Source: Azadirachta indica (lineage: Eukaryota; Streptophyta; Magnoliopsida; Sapindales; Meliaceae). From it: a stretch of DNA of 64,000 nt. The position numbers and the translations under genes are program-made. Below the pieces are notes generated by a model. The model did no database searches. It saw only the letters and a program-made list of their open reading frames with translations, and had not been told where the DNA came from. This document shows, one piece after another, positions 45,715 to 57,894 of the stretch. Each line of letters starts with the position of its first letter. Positions within the stretch are counted from its first letter, which is position 1. Where the stretch lies: contig CM040447.1 of NCBI GenBank assembly GCA_022749755.1, positions 2,104,045 through 2,168,044 of the forward strand, read 5' to 3'.

Positions 45715-46982
45715 TTCCCTTGTTCCGCAAGATGATTCGTCCACGAATTTGCACCATCTACATCAAAAGGAGAAAGGAGAAAGATCAGCCACATTAAAAG
45801 TTGCATTCACAGTATGCTCACCAGGAAGATCCAATTTGTAGGCATTATCATTGATCTTCTCAATAAGTTGAAAGGGACCATCTCCTCTTGGATGAAGCTT
45901 TGACTTCCTTTGAGTTGAAAACCTTTCCTTTCGCATATGTACGCAAACCCAATCACCATGCTCGAATACCACGTGCCTTCCTCTGTTTACTTGGCTTATA
46001 ATTTGTTAATTCTTCTTTTCAATGTTCTTGTACGCATCTTCATGTAGTTTTCTCACTAATTCTGCCTTCTTTTTCCCATCTAAGCTAGTTTTTTCATCAC
46101 AAGGTAAAGCAACTAAATCCAAAGGGGTTAGTAGGTTAAAGTCATAAACAATTTCAAAAAATGAAAAATCAGCAGTAGAATGCACAAATGGAATGCACTC
46201 TTCCCAATTTTTCAAATTCTTTTAGATAATAGCACGCAACAGAATTGTTTATGACTTAGACAATAGCATTACTTTCCTAAAGAACAGATTTGCAATGTTA
46301 GTGGCATCATTAGTTTTATTATAAGGTATAAAATGTAACATCATGGAAAACCTATCAATCACTACAAAAATAGAATCTTTCCCCTTTTTCGATCTAGGTA
46401 AACCCAAAACAAAATTCATAGAAATATTAGTCCAAGGTTCACTAGAAACAAGAAAAAGAGTATACAAACCTTGATTCAAAACTTTAGATTTAGTTTGCTT
46501 GCACATAATACATCTGTCACAAACTCTTTGCACATCCCTTTTCATTTTAGACCAATACAAGTGTTCATCTAAAGTGTCTAAACTTTTTGTAATGCCAAAA
46601 CTCTTTTACAAGTAATTTTTTCAGAGAACAAATAGGTATGCATAATTTATTTTCCTTAAACAAAAACCCATCCATTCTATATAACTTACCATATGCGGCT
46701 TTCTCACATGCTTTAAAAATGATAGAAAAGTCAGTATCATCATCATAAAGAGTTTTAATGTGTTCAAATCCAAGCATTCTTGCATTTAAAGCATTAAGTA
46801 AAGTATACCTTCTTGAAAGTGCATTGGCTACAACATTATCCTTACCTTACTTGCATTTAATCATATAAGTAAAAGTCTCAATAAATTTGACCCATTTGCC
46901 ATGTCGTTTGTTTAACTTAATTTGCCTTTTTATGAACTTTAAAGATTGATGATTAGTATGAATAACAAATTTCTTGGGCCAT
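45715..46982 (-). pseudogene. CRM-3 RNase H end, integrase and C-terminal tail
   Basis: Near 46860-46982: [20 protein letters not shown] and [14 protein letters not shown] (RNase H end). 46565-46777: linker with DTDFSIIFKACEKAAYGKLY. 46249-46560: CIMCKQTKS (zinc Cys pair), then NISMNFVLGL, where Asn replaces the usual Asp, and DSIFVVIDRFS. The second Asp region is missing: the frame near 46215-46250 jumps to [20 protein letters not shown]. 45763-46005: GDWVCVHMRKERF, PRGDGPFQLIEKINDNAY, and VNATFNVADLSPF. Multiple stops. It cannot be active. Confidence 0.85.
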
Positions 46983-47820
46983 TGATGTGCAAATTTTAAA
47001 TGCTCGCAAGTGCACGATATTAATAGTTGATGATAAGTTAACTCTGAGGTCGATCTTTCAAGCACAAATTCTTATTTTTTTTGTTAATTGCTAATTTAAG
47101 CAAACATAAAAACGTAAATACTCTAATGTAATCAAATAACAATTTCAAATTATTCCAATTGAAGTGATTAAATAGCTAAATTACAAGAACTTGAAATCTA
47201 TAAAATTCTGTTGAATTTAATGAAATTACATGAGATTTGGCTAGTTATCTAATTTGGTATTAAAATATTAGGTTAATTAAATAACTATTATATAATTTAG
47301 ATTATTGGTTTTTCCACTAAAACTAGAGAATTCTAATGATCATGATAATTCTCACTTACAATTAATTAAATATTTATTCAAAAGAGTTTAATTAAGGTAA
47401 GATGATGTTTTAACACCTTAATTCTCAAATTCATTTCAATCACAAATAATAGATGGCAAATCCACGGCAAATAATTAAAATTATACATATCAATGAATAA
47501 TAAATAATATCAACCTCTAATTAATCACATTTACAAAATATTCAATACCATTTCAATAGTAAAGCCAAACTCCCAAAATATGTTTATATTTCTATTCTTA
47601 AATTCAAATCTATGAATCTAATTATAAAAGTTCTAAACATATTTGAAAAATAAACAAACTTAAATAAAGCTTCCCTTTTTGAAGGTTCACTACCAAATTT
47701 TGAAGAAGATGATAATTATGCCCAGCAAGAATATCCTCCTCTTAAATTCAGCAATCCTCCCCCTCTAATGGAAAACTCACTTTTTAGAAAACTCTCTTTT
47801 TCATCAAATTCTTCCTCAGT
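46983..47820 (-). repeat. truncated Athila-1 LTR inside CRM-3
   Basis: Plus-strand TGATGTGCAAATTTTAAATG starts at 46983 and follows the Athila-1 LTR, with an internal deletion (near 47365), to about 47820, where the last third is missing and CRM-3 RT sequence resumes (TTACCATAATGTTATTAA). ORF 46847-47065 runs across the left edge and is a mixed reading. Confidence 0.87.
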
Positions 47821-48880
47821 TTACCATAATGTTATTAATTGTACGACAGTCAACACACATACGCCAAGAGCCATCTTTCTTAGGTACCAACAAAATAGGA
47901 ATAGCACATGAACTTATATTTTCTTTAGCAGCTCTAAGAATGAAATCGATTTGATGCTCGATAACCCTAATGGGTGGCAATTTATTGGGTATCTCCTTGG
48001 GAAAAACATCTTCATAAGCGTATAAAAAAGAAACAAATGTAGTAGGTAAAGAAGCATCAAGGTCTTAAGTAAAGTTCCTTGCACATAAGTACAAGTATAC
48101 TTTTATTTGAAAAACAAGCCTCCTTAATATTACTTTTTTGTGCATAAAAGCTTACTTGTTTCCTTTTACAGTCAATTGTTTCTTTTCCCTCATTCGAACT
48201 CTATCCCACTCCATTCAAACTCACTTTTTTTTCTTTCTCATTATTTTTGCCAATCTTTTCTTTTGAAAACTCACTCTCTTTTATTACACCTTCACTCACT
48301 CTTTTCTCCTCACTTTTGTTTTCCTCTAACTTTGTATTCTTCTAAGCTCACCCTCATAAACTTCTTTAGGTGAAAGTAGTACAAGAGTAATTTTCTTTCT
48401 ATCCTTCTCAAAAGTGTAATGATTTGTGAAACCATTATGCAACACCTTTCTATCATATTGCCAAAGGCCTCCTAACAATAGATGACCAGTATGCTTGGGT
48501 ACTACATCAAACAACAACTCATCTCTATACTTGCCTATTTTAAAGGCAACAAGAACTTGCTTTGTCACCCTAACTCCCCCACAATTATTAAGCCACTTCA
48601 ACTTATAAAAATGTGGATGTTTTAAAGTGGGTAACCCCAACTTTTTTACGAGGGTAGTACTAGCAACATTAGTTACACTACCACCATCAATTATTATATC
48701 ACAAACCCTATCTTTTACAAGACACCTTGTATGGAAGAGATTCTCTCTTTGATCACATTCTTCCTGTTGGACTGGCATATTCAAAACTCTTCTTGCTACA
48801 AGAGCCTTACCACTTTCAGCCATAGTAAATTGCTCATCCCCTTCTTTAGCACTTGCATCTTCAAGAGATGGCATCGTCTC
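47821..48880 (-). pseudogene. CRM-3 protease and RT stub
   Basis: Protease lies in 48326-48874: ENLFHTRCLVKDRVCDIIID with GGS following, VTNVASTTLVKKLGLPT, HLLLGGLWQYDRKVLHNGF. A Lys/Glu/Ser-rich spacer covers about 48150-48330. The RT N-terminus near 47821-48000 reads SSCAIPILLVPKKDGSWRMC then VDCRTINNIMV, preceded by an internal deletion after IEHQIDFI. The catalytic part of RT is absent beyond the LTR. Confidence 0.82.
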
Positions 48881-49752
48881 TTATTCATTCTCCTCTTTAT
48901 TAGCCAAATAGTACTCCCTATCAAACATGAATATGGTTCTTTGATTTGGACAATCTTACTCGTAATGTCCTACACCTTGACACTTAAAATATTTAATATT
49001 TCTTATGTTAGTAGTAGAATCAAGCATAACCTTGTCTTTACTTGGGTTGGATGTTTTTGGAGACTCTTTAGATTCGATTTTAGGCTTGGATGATGAAACC
49101 TTGTCATCTTTCCTCGAATTTGATTTGAATGAAGAAGTATAGGAGGAAAACTGAGTTGTACCATCTCTCTTTTTCAGTTGCTTCTCAACCTTCAAAGCAA
49201 GGTGAAGCAAGTCTTCTAGCTCCATATATGGCTGCAATTCAACCACGTTAGAAATCTCCTTGTTCAAACCATTGAGGAATCTTGCCATTGTAGCTTCATT
49301 ATCTTCCTCTATATTTGCTCTTATCATAGCTACCTCTCTATATTTGCTCAAGGTACTTGAGCGAGATTTTGAAGTCGATTGTACAATTCTTTATAGTAGT
49401 AGCTTGGTACAAATCTCTTGCGCATGATAGATTTCAGATCTCTCCACTCTTTAATAGGCCTCTCCCTATTTCTCCTTCGCTTTTGTTTAGTTTGATCCCA
49501 CCAAGTAATAGCATAAACTTCGAAAACAGCCATGGTTAGCTTCAATTTCTTGGATTCAGTGTAGTCATTGCAATTAAACATTTATTCAATCTTCGTTTCC
49601 CAATCCAAGTATGCCTCGGGATCCATTTTACATAAATGATGGAATTTTCAGTTTGATCCCACTATTGTTATTATTGTTGTTGTATCTTGCCCTTGGTCTC
49701 ACCTCCTCTTCCTCTCCATTGTCATCAAGCGATTCACTATCATTAAAGCCAT
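48881..49752 (-). pseudogene. CRM-3 gag remnant
   Basis: Frames 49348-49581 and 48956-49351: [58 protein letters not shown], a Ser/Lys-rich linker, and [12 protein letters not shown] ending in a stop inside the zinc knuckle. The acidic stretch DDNGEEEVRPRARYNNNN lies near 49690-49740. The start is not present, because the Athila-1 LTR begins at 49753. Confidence 0.82.
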
Positions 49753-51119
49753 TGATGTGCAAATTTTAAATACTTGCAAGCGCACGAATTATTAATAGCT
49801 AACAATAAATTCACCCGAGGTCGATCTCTTGCGGATTTGTAATGGTTTAAATTCTTATTATTTTCTATTAATTACTAATTTAAGCAAAGATAAAATCGTA
49901 AATACTCTAATGGAATTAAATAACAATTTCAAATTATTTCAATTGAAGTGATTAAATAGCTAAATTATAAGAACTTGAAATCTATAAAATTATGTTGAAT
50001 TCAATGAAATTAGATGGGGTTTGGCTAGTTATCAAATCTGGTATTAAAATATAAGGTGAATTAAACAACCATTATGTATTTTACATTATTGATTTTTCCA
50101 CTAAAGCTAGAGAATTCCAATGATCATAGTAATTCTCACTTATAATTAATTAAATATATCCTTGATATGAGACTCCTACTTAATTAATTGTGTTGTTACA
50201 AGGAAATCATTTAATTATTTAAATTAAACCAACTCAATGGATTCAATTTAAATACTTATTCAAAAGAGCTTAATTAAGGTAAGATGACATTTTTAACACC
50301 TTAATTCTCAAATTAATTTCAATCACAAATAATAGATAGCAAATCCACAACAAATAATATACAGATCAATGAATAAGAAATAATCTCAACCTTCAAATTA
50401 ATCACATTTCACAAAATATTCAATATGATTTCAATAGCAAAGCAAAACTCCAAAATATGTTTACACTTCCATTCTTAAATTCAAATCTATGAATCTAATT
50501 ACAAAAGTTCTAAACATATTTGAAAAATAAACAAACTAAAAGAAAGGTTCCCTTTTTTGAATGTTCACCACCAAGTTTTTGAAGAAGATGATAATTCTGC
50601 CCAGCAAGAATGTCCTCTTTAATCCAGTAATCCTTCCCTTCAATGGAAAACTCCATTTTTTTGAAAACCCTATTATTCATCAAATTCTTCCCCAATTCGT
50701 TCTCAGCACAGCAGCCTCTCCAAAAGTCCTCTTCTTACATTTTGTCAACAACTTATTCAGAATTCACTCCCACATGTCAAGGAAAGTCTGTCTCACCAAT
50801 TGTCTTCTTTCCAACTGGAGTTTTGACTCTTAAAACTTCAATATTTGCTTTCTTTTTCAAATGTAGAGTTGTAAATCAGTATGTCTAGTTTTTAAATTAT
50901 TTTGTATCACCCAAATACAAATACTGAGGATAAAGTTATGTTAGAAAATACAAACTATGTTCAGCAAATACGGGCCTTCTAGCATCTTGGGTTTGTTTTT
51001 GGGCTTTCCATAATAATTCCTACAAATAATAAAAAGAAGCTCAAAGTAATAAAATTTTAAGATAAAATACAGAATAAAGGACATAAACATAACAAAATAG
51101 GACAAATATTGATTTATCA
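49753..51119 (-). repeat. 3' LTR of A4
   Basis: A complete 1,367-bp Athila-1 LTR: plus-strand TGATGTGCAAATTTTAAATA to TTGATTTATCA. The polypurine complement AATTCCCCTAAACC follows at once, which identifies it as a 3' LTR. The ORFs 50561-50888 belong to the conserved LTR block and are not genes. Confidence 0.94.
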
Positions 51120-51135
51120 AATTCCCCTAAACCTA

Positions 51136-52543
51136 GACTTTGCTAGTTCTCGAGCAAAACTAAAATAAAAATAAAAATAAAAGATTCAACATACATGTGA
51201 AAATTCCTTTCTACAGATGATTCCTCAAAATGTTAATAGCTTCAAAAGAATGCAACAGGATATAAGGTCAATCAACCACTTATTCAATTGCCAACAATTT
51301 TTTTTTTTTCAAAAGTTATCCTCATGTGTAGTGTGTGATAGTCATAAATCAATTACGATCTCTTTTGTCATCCTTCACATTATCAGAATATAGCATGCAT
51401 TGATATTTCAACTCCAAACATTACAAAGGTGGTCACTCTTAAAGAAATACACTCGAAATTTTGGTGATTACTAAATCGTATGTGAGACAAGCATCAAGCT
51501 TAGATTTTTAATGGAAAACAAAGCTCACATACAAAATAAAGAATACGCTATTTCTGATGTAATGATGCTGATCTCATGAACGAAATGCTAACAGCTTGAT
51601 TTTCCTGACAATGAATGCAAACTAATCATATGATACACAAGATCAACATAGGACTTTTCTTTTTTTGGATTGTAATGAGGCTATTGGGTAAGATGAGGAT
51701 AAGGATTGGTAGATAAAAGATAAAACAAGGCCATAAGAACTCAATAATATGTGCACCTATCATCAAATTCTCACTTTTCAGTGTTCTTTCATATTTTGCA
51801 ACCACTGATTTACATTCACCTCTTCTTTCATTTTCCCTTTTTCTTTTTTTTTTTCAATCTCAAATTTCATTTTGCAGCCCCATCTCTTTTTTTTTTTTTT
51901 TTTTTACTGCACTTTCATAATCAACCTTAGCATTTCTCCCCCTTTTTTTTTTGGTAGTGCAACACATTGATAAAACATTATAACACCAAGCACTACTTCA
52001 AGAAATAACAACCCCCAAACTTATTACAAGGCACATATCCAATCAACTCATTTATGGGTCAAAGAATAGAATAAAGATAAGAATATTGGATACTTGGCTA
52101 TTGGGTTTGATTTTGATTGGTTTTAAAAAAGAAAAAGAACATATTGAAGCTCAAAATGGTTACTAAAGAAGAATATACATTAGGTAGGTAAGAAAGGTGC
52201 AAACGATTCACATAAGGTCTAGAATTACTTCTCATGTATCATACAATCAGTATTACAATCAAAGTAAGAATAATCAAGATAATTAACCAAAACAAAGTAT
52301 AATGAGATCATTTGAAAGAAGAGATGACAAGAAAATATAGAGTAGTGATAAAACTTAGAATAGAAGTTTCAGGGCTCAAAATCTCACAATTAGGTTTCTA
52401 TGAGTCTACATTATCTTGCACATTATCCTCTAATCATGTGATTTTATCAAATCAAGATTTAAATCGATCATGGCATAAAGTGCATATGTAGTAAAAGAAA
52501 AAACAATGAAACGTAGTAAAATATAATAATAATAATAATAAAA
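51136..52543 (-). other. A4 3' non-coding region
   Basis: 1.4 kb without usable ORFs. It contains long T runs (about 51300-51310, 51845, 51885-51905, 51940-51950) and an (AAT)n tract at about 52525-52541. The arrangement is the same in A3. No env-like gene seen. Confidence 0.82.
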
Positions 52544-53270
52544 TCATGATTTTCCCTTGATTTGGTGATTGCTAACCTCAACTTGGCTCGAAGTTTGTGG
52601 ATGGTATGGAGTTGCCACTTTATGTGTAATGCTGTACTTTTTCAATAAACCGTCAAAGAGTTTGTTACAAAAATGACTTCCTCCATTACTGATTATGGCC
52701 CTTGGTGTCCCAAACCAATTAAATATCACATCTTTCAAAAATTTTACAACACAATTAGCATTGTTAGTTCAGGTTGGTATAGCTTCAACCCATTTGGACA
52801 CATAATCAAATGCAACTAATATGTATTGAAAACCAAATGAAGATGGAAAAGGTCCCATGAAATCAATCCCCCATACATCCAAAAGCTCAACAACAAGATT
52901 ATTTGCTAAAGGCATCTCATTTCTCTTGCTAATGTTACCGCTCCTTTGACAATTATCACAACACAAATAAAAATTATGAGCATCTTTGAAGAGAGTTGGC
53001 CAATAAAAACTAAATTGAAATACCTTGAGCGCTGTTTTCTTACCACCGAAATGACCTCCACAATGAAGCTCATGGCAAAAGGTTAGAATACTCTCGTGTT
53101 TATCTTCAGGCACACATCGACGAATGATCTGATCTTGATAAGGCTTAAACAAATATGGCTTATCCCAAAAATAATGCTTGCAAGAAAATAAAAATCTCTT
53201 TTTTTCCTAAAAAGTAAGGTTAGGCTGCAACACACCACAAGCAAGATAATTGACAATATCAACATACCAT
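52544..53270 (-). pseudogene. A4 integrase remnant
   Basis: 52769-53152 carries the zinc site ([16 protein letters not shown]), GIDFMGPF (first Asp) and [12 protein letters not shown]. 52544-52738 carries [13 protein letters not shown], where Asn replaces the second catalytic Asp, and [12 protein letters not shown] with the Glu kept, then ends at the deletion (QIKGKS). The upstream side ends in [16 protein letters not shown] at the join with Athila-2b. Confidence 0.88.
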
Positions 53271-54789
53271 AAAATGACATTTTTTAGAATTTAGCACAAG
53301 GTTAGTTTCTATGCATCTTTGAAGATAAGCGTAAGGTTATGCAAACAATTATCAAACGAGTCTCCATAAACTGTGAAATCATCCATAAACATTTCTATAA
53401 TATGCTCAATGTAATTTGAAAATATGCTAACCATACATTTTTGAAAAGTCACTGGGGCATTGCAAAGGCCGAAGGGCATACGAGGATATGCAAAAGTCCC
53501 GAATGGGCATGTAAAAGTCGTCTTTTCTTGATCCTCTAGAGCAATTGCAATATGAAAATAACCTGAATAACCATCAAGAAAACAATAGTAAGAATGACCA
53601 GCCAACCTTTCAAGCATTTGATCAATAAAAGGTAAAGGGAAGTGGTCCTTGCGGGTCACAGCATTTAATTTTCTATAATCTATACAAACCCGCCACCCAT
53701 CTGAACACGGGTAGGAACTAATTCATCATTTTGATTTTTCACAACAGTTATTTCAGTCTTTTTCAGGACCACTTGAATTAGGCTAACCCAATTACTATTT
53801 GAAATAGGATAAATCACTCCAACTTCAAGAAGTTTGATGACCTCTTTCTTCACTACGTCCATTCCTCCGTCTTCTCTGTGGTTGACGGGAAGGTTTTGCT
53901 CCCTCTTCAAGTAAGATACGATGCATGCATGTAGACAGGCTAATTCCTTTAATATCCGCAATTGTCCAACCAACAGCCATCTTATGCTCCTTAAGAACCT
54001 GGACAAGCTTTTCTTCTTGCAGTGCACTAAGTTTACTAGAGATAATCACAGGTAACATTCCTCCGTCTCCAAGGAACACGTACTTGAGGTGACTAGGGAG
54101 AGGCTTCAAATCTGAAATAAGGGCCTGCAAAACAGAGGGTAAAGGTCTCTTGTTAGGAATTGGCAACGTAATATTAAGACCGTTACTTGACTGTTGCAAC
54201 TTCGGAAAATCATTCAACGCTGCAATAGTTTCTTGCAAATCAGTACTCAATACCAACTTCTTGTTATCTTTCTCAAGATTCTCACTAATGGCAACTTCTA
54301 ATCTGTCTTTTCCTTCAAATTCAAAGACTTCTTGTGCTAAAGAATCAATCACATCAATAGAATAAACAGGATTATCATCACCAGGATATTTCATGGCATC
54401 ATAAATATTAAACTCAACAATTTCACCATCAAATTCCATGGTGAGTGTGCCACTATTGAACATCTATCTTAGTCTTGGATGTCTTTAAGAATGGTCTTTC
54501 TAACAAAATAGGAGTGGTTTGATCATCATTCTCCATATCAAGCACATAGAAATCAACAGGAAAAATCAAATCATTAACTCGCACAAGAACATCCTCAACT
54601 ACACCTTTAGGATAGGCATTAGATTGATCAGCCAATTGAATCACAACACCAGTTTTATTCAAAGGTCCAAGATTCAAAGAAACATATATAGAATATGGCA
54701 TAACATTGATAGAAGCTCTTAAATCTAACATGGCCTTCTCAAATCTAATGGTACCTATCTGATGCAAATACGGATGCACACAAGAGCAA
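53271..54789 (-). pseudogene. Athila-2b fragment: protease, spacer and RT
   Basis: 54453-54779 is the protease: RFEKAMLDLRASINVMPYSI, with Arg in place of Gly after Asp-Leu, then LERPFLKTSKTKIDVQ. 53825-54463 is the spacer (YDAMKYPGDDNPVYSIDVID, LKYVFLGDGGMLPVIIS, WTIADIKGISLSTCMHRIL). RT 53309-53659 and upstream has YCFLDGYSGYFHIAIALEDQ, FGTFAYPRMPFGLCNAP and [14 protein letters not shown], so the catalytic Asp residues remain. A frameshift lies near 53870. It matches Athila-2a where they overlap. The right edge is the family E LTR and the left edge the A4 join. Confidence 0.88.
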
Positions 54790-54790
54790 T

Positions 54791-54994
54791 GATTTAATTC
54801 AGCTACCTAATAATCCCGTTACAAGAGCAAGAATGAGGAAATTCAAAGATGCATTGAATGGGATGATTCAAGGTTTGTGGGATAATCTTGTAATAATTCA
54901 AGAGTGTAAGAAAGAGTCAAATATCAAGCTTGGACTTCAAGACAATAATCAGAGCTTGGTAACATTGACACAAGTACAAGAAGGCAAAACCTGA
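54791..54994 (+). pseudogene. pol C-terminal tail encoded in the family E LTR
   Basis: A 67-codon reading without an ATG begins at the LTR edge: IQLPNNPVTRARMRKFKDAL, then NGMIQGLWDNL, ending at TGA 54992-54994. The PVTRARMRKFKDALNG motif parallels GPITRARIKTSEGALNG in the CRM-2b LTR. In a 3' LTR this would extend pol. Here, in a 5' LTR, it is not translatable by itself. Confidence 0.7.
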
Positions 54995-55617
54995 AGATTA
55001 AAGCTTCTACGGAATTCAACTTCTCATATCTGTACAAGGCCATATTCCAATGATGTCTCAAGGCTATGCAAGCAAGCATGTTCAAGTCTTTTAATTACAG
55101 TTTGTATCATCATGATGCAAGTTTCGGATTTCATGTGCCATTTTGGGCTAAGTTGCTATTCAAGCCCATTATCTATTTTAGTCTTATTTATAAACATATA
55201 TTTATAGTTTGTTATGTGTTTGGGCTGTTAACGCTAATTATTAAGCCCAAATTCAGTTTATTTTATTTTAAGTTAGAATAAGTTTAATTTTGTGGCTAAA
55301 CACTCCAATTAAAGTTACTTATCTCTTGTACCCTTATATATTCAGCCATATGTTCCCATGGAGGCATCATTACTTTTTCGAATGGAATAAAATTGAGAAT
55401 GTTTTCTTTTATTTTGATTCTTGTTTGAATTAAGGTTTTTACAATCAAAGCTAATTACTTTGAGGGTATTTATTCTAAGTTTTTATTTCACAATTTGAAA
55501 TTGGGTTGCAGACTTGGGTGAATCTGATTTAATTTTCCAAGAGGTTGCTTCAATACGTAAAGATAATGGGTTTTAAGTTTAATATACTCTGGGTTTGTAT
55601 CAGTTTAGTATCAGAGC

Positions 55618-56444
55618 TACGGCTCTAAATTAGGTTATATCGTTTTTCAAATTTGTCTATTTGTTTCTTTAGTTTTTGAGTCTGTTTGCTTCAATTCCAT
55701 TTATTTTCGTTTTTACGTCTATTATATCAAAAAAAAAAAAGAGAGAGTTTCCTTTCAATTCACAGCAAGTCAAGTTTGGGTTGCATCAATCTCCAATTCG
55801 GTTGATTTAGTTTTTGTCTATTCGTTTCTTTTGTGTCTCTTTCTATTTATTTTTGTTTGGTCACTCCTACGTATTTGGAGGTTAAAAAAAAAAAGAGAGA
55901 AAAAAGCAAAGCATTTGGCCAAGAAGAAAAAAAAAAAAAAAAGACAAGTGTTGAACGAAAATAAGGAGAATAAAAAGAAAAATCAGATTGCTTCAAGGAG
56001 TTTGACCAAATCAAGCCTACATTCCAAAACAAGCTAGGATTTGCTTCCTAATTTTTCCATAATTTTTAGTTGACTTTCCTATTCCTGTACTGATTTTTTT
56101 TTTCTCTGTTCTTAATATTTCCTTTATCATTTCTAAAAATCTATTTCCTAATTCTTGTGCTTTTCCAATTTGTTGCCTATCTAAATTAGTTTTATTTTAC
56201 TTTTCATTGTATTTAGTAAGTTTGTATAAATTTTGAATTTTGCAATTAATCTTAATAAGAGAATTAGAGTGGAAACAAGCTTAGTGTGAGGTCATCTAGA
56301 GAAAAGCTATAAAATTAAGTGTGAAATACGAGCAAACTCGAGTGATAACATTTTTTGAGTGAAACACGTGAGGGAGTGAAGCGAGGAAATTATTCTTTTG
56401 CTTTACTAACTTTGTCTTGCAGGATGAGTGGATGATGTGTGTAT
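55618..56444 (+). other. family E leader
   Basis: AT-rich, with an A12 run near 55730, an A18 run near 55930, and many Lys codons in 55831-56037. ORFs on either strand are low complexity. I see no gene. Confidence 0.65.
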
Positions 56445-57894
56445 TTTAGAATACTCTCGTGTTCATCTTCAGGCACACATCGACGAATGATCTGATCTTG
56501 ACAAAGCTTAAACAAATATGGCTCATCCCAAAAATAATGCTTGCAAGAAAATAAAAAACTCTTTTTTTCCTGAAAAGTGAGGTTAGGCCGCAACACACCA
56601 CGAGTAAGATAATTGACAGTATCAGCATACCATGGTTCATGACCTAGAGAAAACAAGTGTTCATGAGGAAAAGTTTCAACAATCAGTTGTTTTTCTTCGT
56701 GTTCATATGTGTCAAAATTTGAAAATAACCTAGAAAGATGATCAGCAACAACATTAGCACTACCTTTCTTATCCTTTATTTCTAGATCAAATTCTTGCAA
56801 AAGTAACACCCACCGAATTAGTCTTGGCATATTTCAATGCCGCATGATCTGAATGCACAATGACTTTAGATCCTACCAAGTATGACCTAAATTTGTCTAA
56901 TGCAAACACAACAGCCAAAAACTCTTTTTCAGTGATGGAATAATTTAGTTGGCATCATTTAGTGTTCTACTAGCATAATAAATAACATGCAAACACTTCT
57001 CTACTCTTTGCCCCAAAACAGCCCACAAGCATAATTAGATGCATCACACATAATCTCGAAAGGTAACAACCAATCAACTGTCATGATAACAGGTGCTGAT
57101 GTTAATTTTTCTTTCAAAGAATTGAAGGCGGCAAGGCAATCATTATTAAAATGAAAGGGAACATCTTTAGACAATAAATTACATAATGGACAACTTATTT
57201 TAGAGAAATCTTTAATAAATCGTCAATAAAATCCTGCATGTCCTAAAAAACTCTTAATTCCCTTAACTGAAATAGGTGGTGATAATTTAGCAATCAAATC
57301 AATTTTCACCTTATCAACTTCAATGCCTCTACTAGAAATAACATGCCCTAGCACAATGCCTTGCTGCACCATAAAATGACTTTTTTCTCAACTAAATGTC
57401 AAATTACACTTAATGCATCTCTCAAGAACCAAAGTCAAGTTATAAAGACAATCATCAAATGAAGTTCCAAAAACTGAAAAATCATCCATAAATACCTCAA
57501 TGAATTTCTCCACCATATCAAAAAAAATTGACATCATGCATATTTGGAATGTTGCAGGAGCGTTGCATAAAATAAACAGCATCCTCCTAAAGGCAAATGT
57601 TCCAAATGGGCAAGTGAATGTTGTCTTCTCTTGATCCTTCGGTGCAATCGGCACTTGATAATAACCTGAAAGACCATCAAGAAAACAATAAAAATCACGC
57701 CCTGCCAACCTTTCCAACATCATATCAATAAATGGAAGTGGAAAATGATCTTTCTTTGTAGCTGAATTCAACTTTCTATAATCAATGCACATTCTCCACC
57801 CGGTAGTCATCTTAATCGGCACCAACTCATTATTTTCATTCTTCACCACTGTAATGCCTGATTTTTTTGGTACAACATGAACCGGACTAACCAT
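56445..57894 (-). pseudogene. A2 RT, RNase H and integrase start
   Basis: 57388-57894 is a clean RT core: WRMCIDYRKLNSATKKDHFP, YCFLDGLSGYYQVPIA, FTCPFGTFAFRRM, FMDDFSVFG. A conserved MPFGLCNAP is changed to MLFILCNAP. RNase H (about 56831-57380) is split into frames. 56390-56830 holds [49 protein letters not shown], and [10 protein letters not shown]. Confidence 0.88.

Larger units (their letters stand above)
45673..49752 (-). mobile_element. CRM-3, CRM-like element, with a nested Athila-1 LTR
   Basis: Read leftward: gag (to 49752), protease, a stub of RT, a truncated Athila-1 LTR (46983-47820), RNase H end, integrase, C-terminal tail, and about 40 bp of 3' LTR (45673-45714, minus TGATGCAAATAAGG). 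Its proteins are close to CRM-2 but clearly separate. The 5' LTR and gag start are replaced by the Athila-1 LTR at 49753. Confidence 0.8.
49753..53270 (-). mobile_element. Athila-1 copy A4, 3' half only
   Basis: 3' LTR 49753-51119, polypurine tract (minus AGGTTTAGGGGAATT, 51120-51135), 3' non-coding region, and part of integrase. At 53270 the sequence switches to Athila-2b RT in the same orientation. The block is about 95 percent alike, by eye, to 59102-63250 (A3), but lacks about 640 bp of integrase C-terminus at 52552. Confidence 0.9.
54790..56444 (+). mobile_element. family E: 5' LTR, primer site and leader of an unassigned Ty3/gypsy element
   Basis: LTR 54790-55602 (TGATTTAATTC to TTTGTATCA), primer site TAGTATCAGAGC at 55606-55617 (initiator-Met type with one change), then about 830 bp of leader with A-rich and Lys-rich low-complexity reading. 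No gag is recognisable before the sequence jumps to Athila-1 integrase at 56445. The U3-encoded pol tail resembles CRM-type elements, but no RT is present, so the lineage is open. Confidence 0.75.

Noticed and set aside
46978..49752. GCCAT on the left of two Athila-1 LTRs (46978-46982 and 49748-49752) as a shared target duplication
   Set aside because: Both copies lie on the same side of same-orientation LTRs, so they cannot be the two ends of one insertion. Other Athila-1 LTRs have different flanks. Probably chance.
32067..55617. tRNA gene fragments at GCTCTGATACCA / TGGTATCAGAGC sites
   Set aside because: They are 12-base primer binding sites next to LTR ends, with no tRNA fold around them.
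55831..56037. Lys-rich 68-codon protein
   Set aside because: It comes from poly-A and AAG runs in an AT-rich retrotransposon leader. No support for coding.
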